From Chloroflexota bacterium (GTDB taxonomy: Bacteria; Chloroflexota; Limnocylindria; Limnocylindrales; CSP1-4): a DNA stretch of 50,324 nt. Of this stretch, positions 30,247 through 38,629 are shown in pieces. Under the pieces are notes generated by a model, which did no database searches, was not told where the DNA came from, and saw only the letters and a program-made list of their open reading frames with translations. The translations under genes were made by a program, and so were the position numbers. The stretch is from positions 1-50,324 of the forward strand of contig JANYJG010000162.1 of NCBI GenBank assembly GCA_025358515.1. The letters are read 5' to 3'. Each line of letters starts with the position of its first letter. Position 1 is the first letter of the stretch.

Positions 30247-30870
30247 ATGCAAACCGCAGACCTCGTTCGGGTCATTTTCGCCCTCGTCGCAGGGTATCTG
30301 CTGGGCGGAATCCCGTTCGGCATCATTGTTACGCGGTTAATCGGCGGGACCGATCCCCGGACCATCGGCAGCGGCCGGACCGGCGGCGCCAACGTCTCGC
30401 GCGCTGTAGGTCTGCGCTGGGCCCTGGTTTCCGGGCTGCTTGACGTCGCCAAGGCGTCGCTGGCGGTGCTGTTAGTCATAGTCATCGGCGGGGGCGTGGT
30501 GCCGCAGGTTGTCGCCGCCCTGGCAGCCATCCTCGGCCACAGCCGCTCGCCCTATATCGGGTTGCACGGCGGCCGTGGTGTCGCACCGGCAACCGGCGGG
30601 GCGCTGATCATCGCGCCCTACATCGTCGCCGTGATGCTGCCCATCTTCATCATCGTCATCCTCGTCACCCGGATCTCGTCACTGGGATCGCTTGGGGCGA
30701 GCGCGATCGGCGGCGTGGTCATGGTCGTCGCCGCGGCCGTGATGCCACTGGCGCCCATTTATTACGTCTACGGTGTTTGCGCCCCGGGGCTCATCTGGCT
30801 CTTCCACGCCGACAATATCGGCCGTCTTCTGGCCGGTGAGGAGAGGCGGATCGGTCCCTCGAAGGGATAG
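30247..30870 (+). CDS. plsY: Glycerol-3-phosphate acyltransferase PlsY
   Basis: GYLLGGIPFGIIVTRL, GSGRTGGANVSRAVG, GHSRSPYIGLHGGRGVA; multiple TMs. Confidence 0.88.
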   Translation: MQTADLVRVIFALVAGYLLGGIPFGIIVTRLIGGTDPRTIGSGRTGGANVSRAVGLRWALVSGLLDVAKASLAVLLVIVIGGGVVPQVVAALAAILGHSRSPYIGLHGGRGVAPATGGALIIAPYIVAVMLPIFIIVILVTRISSLGSLGASAIGGVVMVVAAAVMPLAPIYYVYGVCAPGLIWLFHADNIGRLLAGEERRIGPSKG

Positions 30871-31147
30871 CCCGACGTGTTCGGTAGACGTGTTCGGTGG
30901 ACGCACGCCGGTGGCGCCCGGCGGCAAAGAAGTGGCCCCGGTGACGCAGGCGGCCCTAATCGGACTCGGACGCCCGAACCTGGCATGATGGGCGCCGCAC
31001 CGCACGGGTCAGCGAGGAGTATCCGAACTGTCGATAAATCGGACCCAGGCCGGCACGGGCACATCTCCCCGCCCGATCACCGGACTGGCCGCTCTCCAGA
31101 GCCTCGAGGATCTGCTCGAGGGAATCGAAGACCTTCAGACGCAGCGC

Positions 31148-33049
31148 GTGATCTGCAGACAGGTTATGGACGCGCGCCGCAAGCTGCTCTCGTCGGACCA
31201 CCCGACGACCATGGAGGTCGAGGCGCGGCTGGCAGCTATCGCCCTGGAGCTGGGTGAGTTTGCGCAGGCCCGCGAGCAGCTGTCGCTCCTGGCCGAACGC
31301 TGTGAGCGAGTCCTTGGGCCGCGTAATCTCGAGACGCTGACCGCCATGCACGACCTGGCCGTCTGCCTCTCGTATCTGGGTCAGTTCGAGGATGCCCGGC
31401 CGCTGTACGAGCGGGTAGTTACGAACCGGCGGAACGCCCTGGGGCTGGAAGACCAGGCCACGCTGACCGCCATGAACAACCTGGGCGTCACCCAGCGGAC
31501 CCTGGGCGACAACGAAGGCGCCCGCGCCACGTTCGAGGTCCTGCTAGACGCGCAGCGCCGCGTTCTCGGGCCCGAGAGCGCCACGACTCTCAAGACGATG
31601 GCCCTCCTGGGCAGCGTTCTGATCGAGCTTGGAGATTTCCCGCGAGCGCGCGAAGTCATCGCCGAGCGCGTGGATCGCAGCCGCCGCGTCCTGGGTGCGA
31701 CACATCCCGACACCCTGGACGCGATGCTTGGTCTGTCCCAGGCCCTGTGCGGCACGGGCGATCGAGCCTCCGGGCGGTCGCTCTCTGAGCAGGCGCTCGC
31801 GGCCACTATTTCGACCCTTGGGTCGGACGACCCCGGCACCGTGGATGCCATGACCCGGCACAGTCGCCTGCTGCTCGGGCTTGGCGACGCCAAGGCTGCG
31901 GCAAAAGCGTACCGCGAGCTGTACGACAAACTCACCCGCCTGAACGGACCCGAGAACGCGGCGACAGTGGACGCCTTGGCCGGCGTTGTGGGGGCTCTTG
32001 GGCTGGCGGGCGAGCACCGCAAGGCTTACGCCCTGGCCTTCGGGCTCGTGGAGCGGCGCGAGATACAGCTCGGCCCCGAGGATCCGGCTACGCTGCAAGC
32101 CATCGGCGATCTGGCCTGGAACACCGAGAGCCTCGGCAACCTGGACGAAGCCGCCACCCTCTATGCCAATCTCCTGGAGACCAGGACGCGGGTCCTGGGC
32201 GACGACACCCCGGACGTGGTCTGGACCCTCAAGGGCCTGACGCGGGTGTTGCGCCGCATTGAGTCTCATAGGGACGCGCGGCGCGCCTGCAATCGTCTGT
32301 ACCAGACCCAAGCGCGGCTGCAGGGGCTGGAGGCAGACGAGACGCTTGACGCCCTGAGGGGCCTGGCCTGGGAGCTGGGCAAGGTAGGCGACCTGGCCGC
32401 TTCCCGGACTTGCTGGGAGGAACTCGTGGCCGCCAATGAGCGCCACAACGGCCCAAAGGACGATCAGACCCTGGACAGCCTGTTGTGGCTGGCCGAGATG
32501 ACAGAGGAACTGGGCGAGGAAGAGGCTGCGCGGAGCATCTCCGAACGAATCGCCGGTCCACTCGGCCGACTGTATGCGGCGAGCGGCGAGGCGAGTGGAG
32601 CCGACGATCCGCGAACGCTGCGGCTGGGTCACAACCTGGGCCTGACTCTGGAACGGCTGGGCCAGTTTGAGGCGTCGCGCACCACCTATCAGGCCGTTCT
32701 GGACGGCTACCTACGAGCGGAGGGGAAGCGTGGCCGCTCCGTCGCGGACATAACCGGTCACCTCGGTGACGTCGCCCTCAAGTTGTCCGAGCCCGAGGCC
32801 GCCAGGGCCCTGTACCGCGACGCCCTTTCGATCATGCGCAAGCAGCCCGGCCCGGAAGACCCCGACACTCTCACCATCGTCGCCCACGACGCCGACGCGC
32901 TGCATGCCATGGGCCGCAAGGTCGCGGCGCGAAACCAGGCCCAGGGTATCCACGACGTGTATTGCCGAACTCTGGGCGAGGACAACCTCCTAACGAAGCA
33001 CGCCAAGATCCACGTTGAAGTGCTCTCCGCCCGCCGCCGCTCCCGCTGA
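31148..33049 (+). CDS. Tetratricopeptide (kinesin-light-chain type TPR) repeat protein; true start probably upstream
   Basis: About 12 repeats of L..LG.F..AR.LYE.V...R...LG.E...TL.AM. Confidence 0.85.
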   Translation: MICRQVMDARRKLLSSDHPTTMEVEARLAAIALELGEFAQAREQLSLLAERCERVLGPRNLETLTAMHDLAVCLSYLGQFEDARPLYERVVTNRRNALGLEDQATLTAMNNLGVTQRTLGDNEGARATFEVLLDAQRRVLGPESATTLKTMALLGSVLIELGDFPRAREVIAERVDRSRRVLGATHPDTLDAMLGLSQALCGTGDRASGRSLSEQALAATISTLGSDDPGTVDAMTRHSRLLLGLGDAKAAAKAYRELYDKLTRLNGPENAATVDALAGVVGALGLAGEHRKAYALAFGLVERREIQLGPEDPATLQAIGDLAWNTESLGNLDEAATLYANLLETRTRVLGDDTPDVVWTLKGLTRVLRRIESHRDARRACNRLYQTQARLQGLEADETLDALRGLAWELGKVGDLAASRTCWEELVAANERHNGPKDDQTLDSLLWLAEMTEELGEEEAARSISERIAGPLGRLYAASGEASGADDPRTLRLGHNLGLTLERLGQFEASRTTYQAVLDGYLRAEGKRGRSVADITGHLGDVALKLSEPEAARALYRDALSIMRKQPGPEDPDTLTIVAHDADALHAMGRKVAARNQAQGIHDVYCRTLGEDNLLTKHAKIHVEVLSARRRSR

Positions 33050-33105
33050 GGACGATATGGCGCAGCTGGGCGCTGCAGCAAAACCGCCGCGACCCGATTC
33101 TGTGG

Positions 33106-33117
33106 TCTAATTCGGGC
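33106..33117 (+). promoter_or_regulatory. Putative leaderless -10 for cysteine leader peptide
   Basis: TCTAAT (33106-33111) + 6 nt + ATG. Confidence 0.45.
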
Positions 33118-33204
33118 ATGAATTCTGTGCGCATCAGCTGTACGTGTCCGCGGCGGCCCCGCCATCGAAAGATGGGGCCTGAGCCCGAGCGCGTCGCCAT
33201 CTGA
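33118..33204 (+). CDS. Candidate cysteine leader peptide MNSVRISCTCPRRPRHRKMGPEPERVAI
   Basis: 28-codon ORF with TGT-ACG-TGT, located between a -10-like element and an intrinsic terminator upstream of cysteine genes. Confidence 0.55.
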   Translation: MNSVRISCTCPRRPRHRKMGPEPERVAI

Positions 33205-33229
33205 CGAGGGCTGGCACAGACCAACCGGG

Positions 33230-33259
33230 GCCGCAGCTCAACGGAGGCTGCGGCTTTTT
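33230..33259 (+). terminator. Intrinsic terminator / attenuator upstream of cysteine synthase
   Basis: GCCGCAGC-TCAACGGAG-GCTGCGGC-TTTTT. Confidence 0.8.
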
Positions 33260-33344
33260 GATTCCGGTCAATCTGCTCGTAAGGAATCGCCGCCCTCCGT
33301 CGTCGGCCGGATCCAAGCACTGAAGACCTCAGCGGAGTCCGAAG

Positions 33345-34808
33345 ATGACATTCCCGACATCGCACCCGCCCGCCGAATTCGCCGAATCCATCCTGGACCT
33401 CGTCGGCAACACGCCGCTGGTTCGGCTCGGCCGAGTCACCCGCGATCTTGGCCCGATCGAGCGCCAACCCCTCGTGCTGGCCAAGCTTGAGATGCTCAAT
33501 CCGGGCGGCTCGGTGAAGGATCGCATTGGCCTGCCTATGATCGAGGCGGCCGAACGCGCCGGCTTGTTGCGCCCGGGCGGCACGATCATCGAGCCGACGA
33601 GCGGCAACACCGGCCACGGTCTCGCAATTGCCGCCGCCCTAAAGGGCTATCGCTGCGTCTTCGTCATGGCCGACAAGCAGTCCGCCGAGAAGCAGGCCTT
33701 GCTGCGTGCTTATGGCGCCGAAGTGGTCGTGTGCCCGGCGGCCGTTCCCCCCGAATCGCCCGAGAGCTACTACTCGGTGGCGGCGCGCCTGGCCCGTGAC
33801 ATTCCGGGCGCGTTCATGCCGGGCCAGTATTGGAACGAGGAGAACCCTGCTGCCCACGAACGTACGACCGGCCCCGAGATCTGGCGGCAGACGGCGGGAC
33901 GGATTACGCATTTCGTTGCGGGCGTCGGCACGGGCGAGACGATCACGGGTGCGGCACGCTATCTGCGGTCGCAGCGGGCGGAGCTCGTCGTCGTCGGCGC
34001 CGACACGGAGGGAAGCGTGTTCTCGGGCGACATCCCCAGGCCGTATCTGACGGAGGGCGTCGGTGAGGACTTCTGGCCGGATACGCTCGATCCAAAGATC
34101 GTGGACAGGTGGGTGCGCGTGCCGGATGCCGATGCTTTCGCGGCCGCGAGGCGCCTCACGCGTGAAGAGGGCATCCTGTCGGGCGAATCGTCGGGGACGG
34201 CCCTGGTGGCTGCGCTGACGGTTGCCCACGAGCTGACGGCGGAGGGCAAGGGCGCCGATGCGGTCATCGTGGTTCTGTTGCCGGACACCGGCCGCAACTA
34301 CCTTTCCAAGCTGTACAACGACGAGTGGATGCGCGAGCACGGGCTGCTAACGCGGCCGTCGCCGAGCGCGCGGGTCGGCGACCTGCTGTCCGACCATCAT
34401 CACGGCGCGCCAGTCCCGCCACTCGTCATCGTCCATACCGGCGAGACGGTGGGCGCGGCGATCACGCGGCTGCAGGAGTTCGGGATCAGCCAGATGCCGG
34501 TTTCGGAGGCTGCGGTCGGTTCGCCGGTGGACGCGGCATCGCTGGTGGGGTCCGTCTCGGATCGTGGCCTGCTGGACCGCGCCTTCCGGGATTCAGCGGT
34601 CATCGGCCGGACCGTGGGTGAAGTCATGGACAGGCCGCTGCCACTCGTAGACGAGAATGCAGCCATCGACGAGTCATTTGGGCTACTGTCTGGCGGCGCG
34701 ACGGCGGTCATCTTGATCCGCGACGGGAAGCCGACGGGAGTCGCGACTCGGCTCGACCTGCTGGAGTTCCTGAACCACACTGCCGCTGCCGGAGGACGAC
34801 GTGGCTGA
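33345..34808 (+). CDS. Cysteine synthase / cystathionine beta-synthase with C-terminal CBS domains
   Basis: LVGNTPLVRLGRV, LNPGGSVKDRIGLPMIEAAE, EPTSGNTGHGLA, GTGETITGAARYL; C-terminal CBS pair. Confidence 0.92.
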   Translation: MTFPTSHPPAEFAESILDLVGNTPLVRLGRVTRDLGPIERQPLVLAKLEMLNPGGSVKDRIGLPMIEAAERAGLLRPGGTIIEPTSGNTGHGLAIAAALKGYRCVFVMADKQSAEKQALLRAYGAEVVVCPAAVPPESPESYYSVAARLARDIPGAFMPGQYWNEENPAAHERTTGPEIWRQTAGRITHFVAGVGTGETITGAARYLRSQRAELVVVGADTEGSVFSGDIPRPYLTEGVGEDFWPDTLDPKIVDRWVRVPDADAFAAARRLTREEGILSGESSGTALVAALTVAHELTAEGKGADAVIVVLLPDTGRNYLSKLYNDEWMREHGLLTRPSPSARVGDLLSDHHHGAPVPPLVIVHTGETVGAAITRLQEFGISQMPVSEAAVGSPVDAASLVGSVSDRGLLDRAFRDSAVIGRTVGEVMDRPLPLVDENAAIDESFGLLSGGATAVILIRDGKPTGVATRLDLLEFLNHTAAAGGRRG

Positions 34809-36003
34809 CGAAAGCGATTTCGAGACTCGAGTCGTCCATGCGGGCGCCGAACCGGACGAGCTGACCGGGGCAATCTCGCCTCCCATCTACCAGACCAGCA
34901 CCTTCGCCCAGGACGGGATCGGCCGGCCCCGCGGCGGCTGGGAGTACGCCCGGACCGGCAACCCCACGCGATCGCGTCTCGAGCGGGCGGTGGCGGAGCT
35001 GGAGGGCGCAGCGCACGGCATCGCCTTTGCCTCCGGCAGCGCCACGACAGCCACGATCGGCGAGCTGGCCCTGCCCGGCGACGAAGTGATCGTCGGCGAC
35101 GACGTCTACGGCGGGACGTACCGCTGGTTCGACAAGGTGGCCCGGCCAAGGGGCGTTGACGCGCGCTACGTCAACCTATCCCAGGACCCCGCGGCTGCCC
35201 TGCGCGCCGCGCTTACGGGGCGGACCCGGATGGTCTTGTTCGAGACGCCAAGCAACCCACTCCTGCGGCTCGTCGATATCGGCGCGGTCGTGGCCGCGGT
35301 CGCCGGACACCGCGGCTCCGGCGGAAGGCGGCCGCTCGTGGTGGTAGACAACACCTTTGCCTCGCCCGTTCTGCAGCGCCCACTGGAGATGGGCGCCGAC
35401 ATCGTCTACCACTCCGCCACCAAGTATTTGGGCGGGCACTCCGACACGATCGCGGGTGTCGCCGTCACCAATGACGAGGAGGCGGCCGAGCGGCTCCGCT
35501 TCCTTCAGAACGCCAACGGAGCGGTGCCCGGGCCGCAGGACTGCTTCCTCGTGCTGCGCGGGCTCCGCACCCTGGCATTGCGCATGCAGCGCCACGGCGA
35601 GAACGCCGCGGCCGTGGCCCGGTTCCTTGCCTCGCGCGAGGATATCGCCGAGGTCCGCTACCCGGGCTTGGCGGACGGCCCCCATGCCCATCCCCAGGCC
35701 GCCCTCGCCGCCCGCCAGATGAGCGGCTCCGGAGGTGGCATGATCGGCTTCATCCCGGGGCCGCGCGGTGGCCGCTCCGCCCGCGAGCGGGCCATCGCTG
35801 TCTGCGAGCTGACGCGCATTTTCGCCCTGGCCGAATCGCTGGGCGGTGTCGAGTCGCTGATCGAACTGCCGGCGGTGATGACTCACGCGTCGGTCGCGGA
35901 TTCGCCGCTGGCGGTTCCGGACGCCTTCGTCCGCCTCTCGGTCGGCATCGAGTCGGCCGCCGACCTGATCGCCGATCTCCGCCAGGCCCTGGATCGGGCG
36001 TAG
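34801..36003 (+). CDS. Cystathionine gamma-synthase/lyase-family PLP enzyme
   Basis: TRVVHAGAEPDELTGAISPPIYQTSTF, GWEYARTGNPTR, VVDNTFASPVLQRPLEMGADIVYHSATKYLGGHSD. Confidence 0.93.
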   Translation: MADESDFETRVVHAGAEPDELTGAISPPIYQTSTFAQDGIGRPRGGWEYARTGNPTRSRLERAVAELEGAAHGIAFASGSATTATIGELALPGDEVIVGDDVYGGTYRWFDKVARPRGVDARYVNLSQDPAAALRAALTGRTRMVLFETPSNPLLRLVDIGAVVAAVAGHRGSGGRRPLVVVDNTFASPVLQRPLEMGADIVYHSATKYLGGHSDTIAGVAVTNDEEAAERLRFLQNANGAVPGPQDCFLVLRGLRTLALRMQRHGENAAAVARFLASREDIAEVRYPGLADGPHAHPQAALAARQMSGSGGGMIGFIPGPRGGRSARERAIAVCELTRIFALAESLGGVESLIELPAVMTHASVADSPLAVPDAFVRLSVGIESAADLIADLRQALDRA

Positions 36004-36007
36004 GACT

Positions 36008-36061
36008 CTCAGGAAGTCCTAAGGATCGGCTCAGGTGCCGCTAAGCGGAGCGAAACATGAT
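36008..36061 (+). promoter_or_regulatory. Array A: four 11-bp direct repeats + -10 CATGAT
   Basis: CTCAGGAAGTC CTAAGGATCGG CTCAGGTGCCG CTAAGCGGAGC GAAA CATGAT; units at 36008, 36019, 36030, 36041. Confidence 0.7.
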
Positions 36062-36177
36062 CATGAACATATGGACGAACGCCTGATCCGGATCCGGCTT
36101 CTAGACCTGGGTTGCGCAGGCGAGGCCATCGGGCTCGAACGCCATCAGGTACGAACCACGACAGTAAGGAGGTCCAC

Positions 36178-36384
36178 ATGGATCAGCATTCGATGTCCAC
36201 GCAGCCCGGTGAGATCAAGGATCCCGTATGCGGGATGACCATCGACGCCAAGCAGGCAATCGCGAACAGCTTGACGACGGAACACGAAGGCACGACTTAC
36301 TACTTCTGCGGCCGCGGCTGCAAGCTTGAGTTCTCGGACGATCCCGGCCACTACCTGGATCCGTCGCACCGGCCCTCGATGTAG
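36178..36384 (+). CDS. YHS domain metal-binding protein
   Basis: KDPVCGMTIDAKQAI...GTTYYFCGRGCKLEFSDDPGHYL; SD AAGGAGG before ATG. Confidence 0.88.
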   Translation: MDQHSMSTQPGEIKDPVCGMTIDAKQAIANSLTTEHEGTTYYFCGRGCKLEFSDDPGHYLDPSHRPSM

Positions 36385-36461
36385 AGCCGTCCAGGGGCCG
36401 CGACGCACGATGGCCCGACGTCGCGACACCTGGACGAAAGGCGATTCACGCGCCCTGTGCT

Positions 36462-36674
36462 CTACTCCAGCGGCTTCAGGCGCAGCAGGCGGCCAACCCA
36501 CCGCAAGGAAGAGGGCGTCCCACGGGTCGACACGAACAGGATCGCCAAGCCGATGACCGCGACTGCCAGCCAAACGAGCTCAAGTCCATCGCGCGACTCG
36601 AGGGCGGAGTCCGTGCCGAGGAGCGCGAACGAGCCACCGACGACGGCTAAGGCGACTCGCTCCGGGACGGTCAC
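36462..36674 (-). CDS. Small single/double-TM protein
   Basis: GTG start overlapping the TGA of the 36671-36928 gene; VALAVVGGSFALLG...LVWLAVAVIGLAILFVSTRG. Confidence 0.55.
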   Translation of the reverse strand: MTVPERVALAVVGGSFALLGTDSALESRDGLELVWLAVAVIGLAILFVSTRGTPSSLRWVGRLLRLKPLE

Positions 36675-36928
36675 AGAACCCACTCGCTGGCGGGCGAAGC
36701 CGCACACGCGTCGGTCGAGCAGCAGTAGTCGAGAGTCGCGACGTAGCGCCCGGGTTCCCTGCGGAAGCTTGTCAGGCAGCCGGAGCAACGGAACCTCAGC
36801 AACCGCCCGCCATAGAGGGCCGTAAGACCTTCGCCGGCACCGATCGACTGCCCGCAGGCCGCACAAGCGCCGGCCGGCTGGGCGGCGGAGTCAATCAGAA
36901 CCAGGTCCTCCCGAGCGTCGAGCATCAT
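36671..36928 (-). CDS. Small Cys-rich (zinc-ribbon/metal-binding) protein
   Basis: GACAACGQSIGAGEGLTALYGGRLLRFRCSGCLTSFRREPGRYVATLDYCCSTDAC. Confidence 0.65.
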   Translation of the reverse strand: MMLDAREDLVLIDSAAQPAGACAACGQSIGAGEGLTALYGGRLLRFRCSGCLTSFRREPGRYVATLDYCCSTDACAASPASEWVL

Positions 36929-37236
36929 CCGTCGCTACGGGGCGGCGCGTCATCGGCCGGACCGGCGCCGCCGGCGCCGCCGGCAGGTCCAGGCTGACCA
37001 TGCCCTCCGCCGTGGCTCATGCCGTGGCCCATAAAGAGGTGCATGCCCAGGCACCCACCCAGGAAAATGAGGGGCGTGAGTGTTGCGAGCGGCACCCCGA
37101 CCGCAAGCAGTCCACCGATCACTACCGCTGCGCCGCCGATGATTCGGACAGTGCGGGGCAGGGCCATCAGCTTCCCCAGAGCTGTGACGCCCGCGCCGTC
37201 GGTCTCGGTGGCATGTTCGCTCGTGTGGACGGTCAT
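36925..37236 (-). CDS. Small membrane protein with His/Met/Gly-rich tail
   Basis: ATG at 37236 within the 430-aa track ORF; RIIGGAAVVIGGLLAVGVPLATLTPLIFLGGCLGMHLFMGHGMSHGGGHG; ATGA overlap downstream. Confidence 0.65.
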   Translation of the reverse strand: MTVHTSEHATETDGAGVTALGKLMALPRTVRIIGGAAVVIGGLLAVGVPLATLTPLIFLGGCLGMHLFMGHGMSHGGGHGQPGPAGGAGGAGPADDAPPRSDG

Positions 37237-38051
37237 GGCAGTGCCATCTCCTTCGGGGTGGATGCGGATGCGGCAAGGTGTCGCCGAATCAGGTTGGCCA
37301 GGATCGCGAGGCCCGCGATCGCAAGACCGAGGCCTATCAGTTGGGCCGTCTTTAGGCCGAAGAAGACGGGCGGCTCGTCCCGCAGGAAGAACAGGGCGAA
37401 GCGAGTGGCCGCGACCGCCAGCAAGTAACTGCCGGCAACAGCCCCATCTCCGAGCCGGCCAAGACGCTCCCGACCGAGCCATAGCCCGGCGAATAGGAGC
37501 CCGAGAGCGATCGCCTCGTACGCCTGTGTTGGTTGGAGCGGGATTCCCTGAGGTGCCATGGCCGTGGGATTCCGGTAGATCACTGCCCACGGCAGCGTTG
37601 TCGGCAGACCGTACGAGTCGCCCGTGATCAGGCAGCCAACGTGGCCGACCGCCTGGCCGATGGCGGCTGCGGGGGCCGCGGCGTCCAGAATCGGCCACAG
37701 CGGCAGACCGCGCAGTCTCGTCAAAACGACAATTGCCACCAGCGCCGCGATGAGTCCGCCGTAGAAACTCAGGCCGCCTTCCCAGACCATGAACAGATGG
37801 AACGGATTTGCCCCGAGCATTGGCAGGTCGTTCTGAAGCTCGTAGAGAAGGCGCCCGCCCACGACTGCCGCGATCGCAACCCACCATATGCCATCGCTGG
37901 TGGCCCGTTCGTCGAGCGCTCGGCGCCGCGCCTCGTGGTTGAAAACCAGGATCGCGACCGCCGCCGCGGCCAGCAGGGTCAAGCTGTACCAGCGAATTGC
38001 CAGGCCTCCGAAGGCGGCGATTACAGGGTTGATGTCGATGGTGAAAGGCAT
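37233..38051 (-). CDS. lgt: Prolipoprotein diacylglyceryl transferase (Lgt family)
   Basis: FGGLAIRWYSLTLL, WEGGLSFYGGLIAAL, GHVGCLITGDSYG, LQPTQAYEAI. Confidence 0.85.
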   Translation of the reverse strand: MPFTIDINPVIAAFGGLAIRWYSLTLLAAAAVAILVFNHEARRRALDERATSDGIWWVAIAAVVGGRLLYELQNDLPMLGANPFHLFMVWEGGLSFYGGLIAALVAIVVLTRLRGLPLWPILDAAAPAAAIGQAVGHVGCLITGDSYGLPTTLPWAVIYRNPTAMAPQGIPLQPTQAYEAIALGLLFAGLWLGRERLGRLGDGAVAGSYLLAVAATRFALFFLRDEPPVFFGLKTAQLIGLGLAIAGLAILANLIRRHLAASASTPKEMALP

Positions 38052-38062
38052 CGAACTCCCGT

Positions 38063-38554
38063 TCAGGATTGCTTTGCGGGACGAAGCGCGACGCGCCGCG
38101 ACGCCACGGTAAAGGCCGCAGGGGCGCCGCCGACGAGCACAGCCACGCCGGCGGCAGGCTCAAGCTGGAGCGCGCCCGTAGTGACGAGCAACGCGAACAC
38201 CGCCGCGCCGGTCGCAATCATGAGGACGATCCGGGCTCTCGGTACGAGCGCCGCCCGATGCCCTGCGATCTCGATCTCGCCGCGATAACGGCCCATCCCA
38301 CACGTGAACCGAAGGACACCGGGCGGCTGCGCTGGAAGGTCGATCACCGTCGTCCCGTTGGCCACCAGTCGTCGCTCGATGTGCGGGGAAGAGAAGATCA
38401 CCCGCTCCGTGCAATGCTCGGCATCGCGCCGCTGGAAGACCAGGCGGAGTGGCACGTTCGCCTGGGCCACGGACTGAGCCGGCCGGTATCCACGATCGAC
38501 GCGGATCCGGACGATCTGCGGCTCCGCTGTCGGGACGCTGGTGAAAGTGCTCAT
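38063..38554 (-). CDS. Cupredoxin-like domain protein with C-terminal TM helices
   Basis: IRVDRGYRPAQSVAQANVPLRLVFQRRDAEHCTERVIFSSPHIERRL...LRFTCGMGRYRGEI. Confidence 0.75.
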   Translation of the reverse strand: MSTFTSVPTAEPQIVRIRVDRGYRPAQSVAQANVPLRLVFQRRDAEHCTERVIFSSPHIERRLVANGTTVIDLPAQPPGVLRFTCGMGRYRGEIEIAGHRAALVPRARIVLMIATGAAVFALLVTTGALQLEPAAGVAVLVGGAPAAFTVASRRVALRPAKQS

Positions 38555-38560
38555 GCAAGC

Positions 38561-38614
38561 AGTACAACGTTTCCGGATGAGACGTACGTGAGAGCGACTT
38601 AACGAACGGCTGAG
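38561..38614 (-). promoter_or_regulatory. Array B: four 11-bp direct repeats (one degenerate) + -10 TGTACT + leaderless ATG
   Basis: Minus strand CTCAGCCGTTC GTTAAGTCGCT CTCACGTACGT CTCATCCGGAA ACGT TGTACT GCTTGC ATG. Confidence 0.7.
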
Positions 38615-38629
38615 ATTCGCCTCGGGAGG

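Noticed and set aside
30880-30990. Possible tRNA or gene remnant downstream of plsY
   Set aside because: No convincing T-loop GTTCRANNC or cloverleaf; short frames only.
33100-33262. SAM or T-box riboswitch upstream of the cysteine operon
   Set aside because: I do not see SAM-I core or T-box AGGGUGGNACCGCG motifs; a short ORF with Cys codons fits better, although covariance-model search is needed.
36056-36065. CATGATCATG palindrome as an independent operator
   Set aside because: Its CATGAT half is better explained as the -10 hexamer at the fixed phase of the direct-repeat arrays.
36925-38217. 430-aa minus-strand ORF as one gene
   Set aside because: Only the last ~103 codons (from ATG 37236) look coding; the rest overlaps lgt in another frame.
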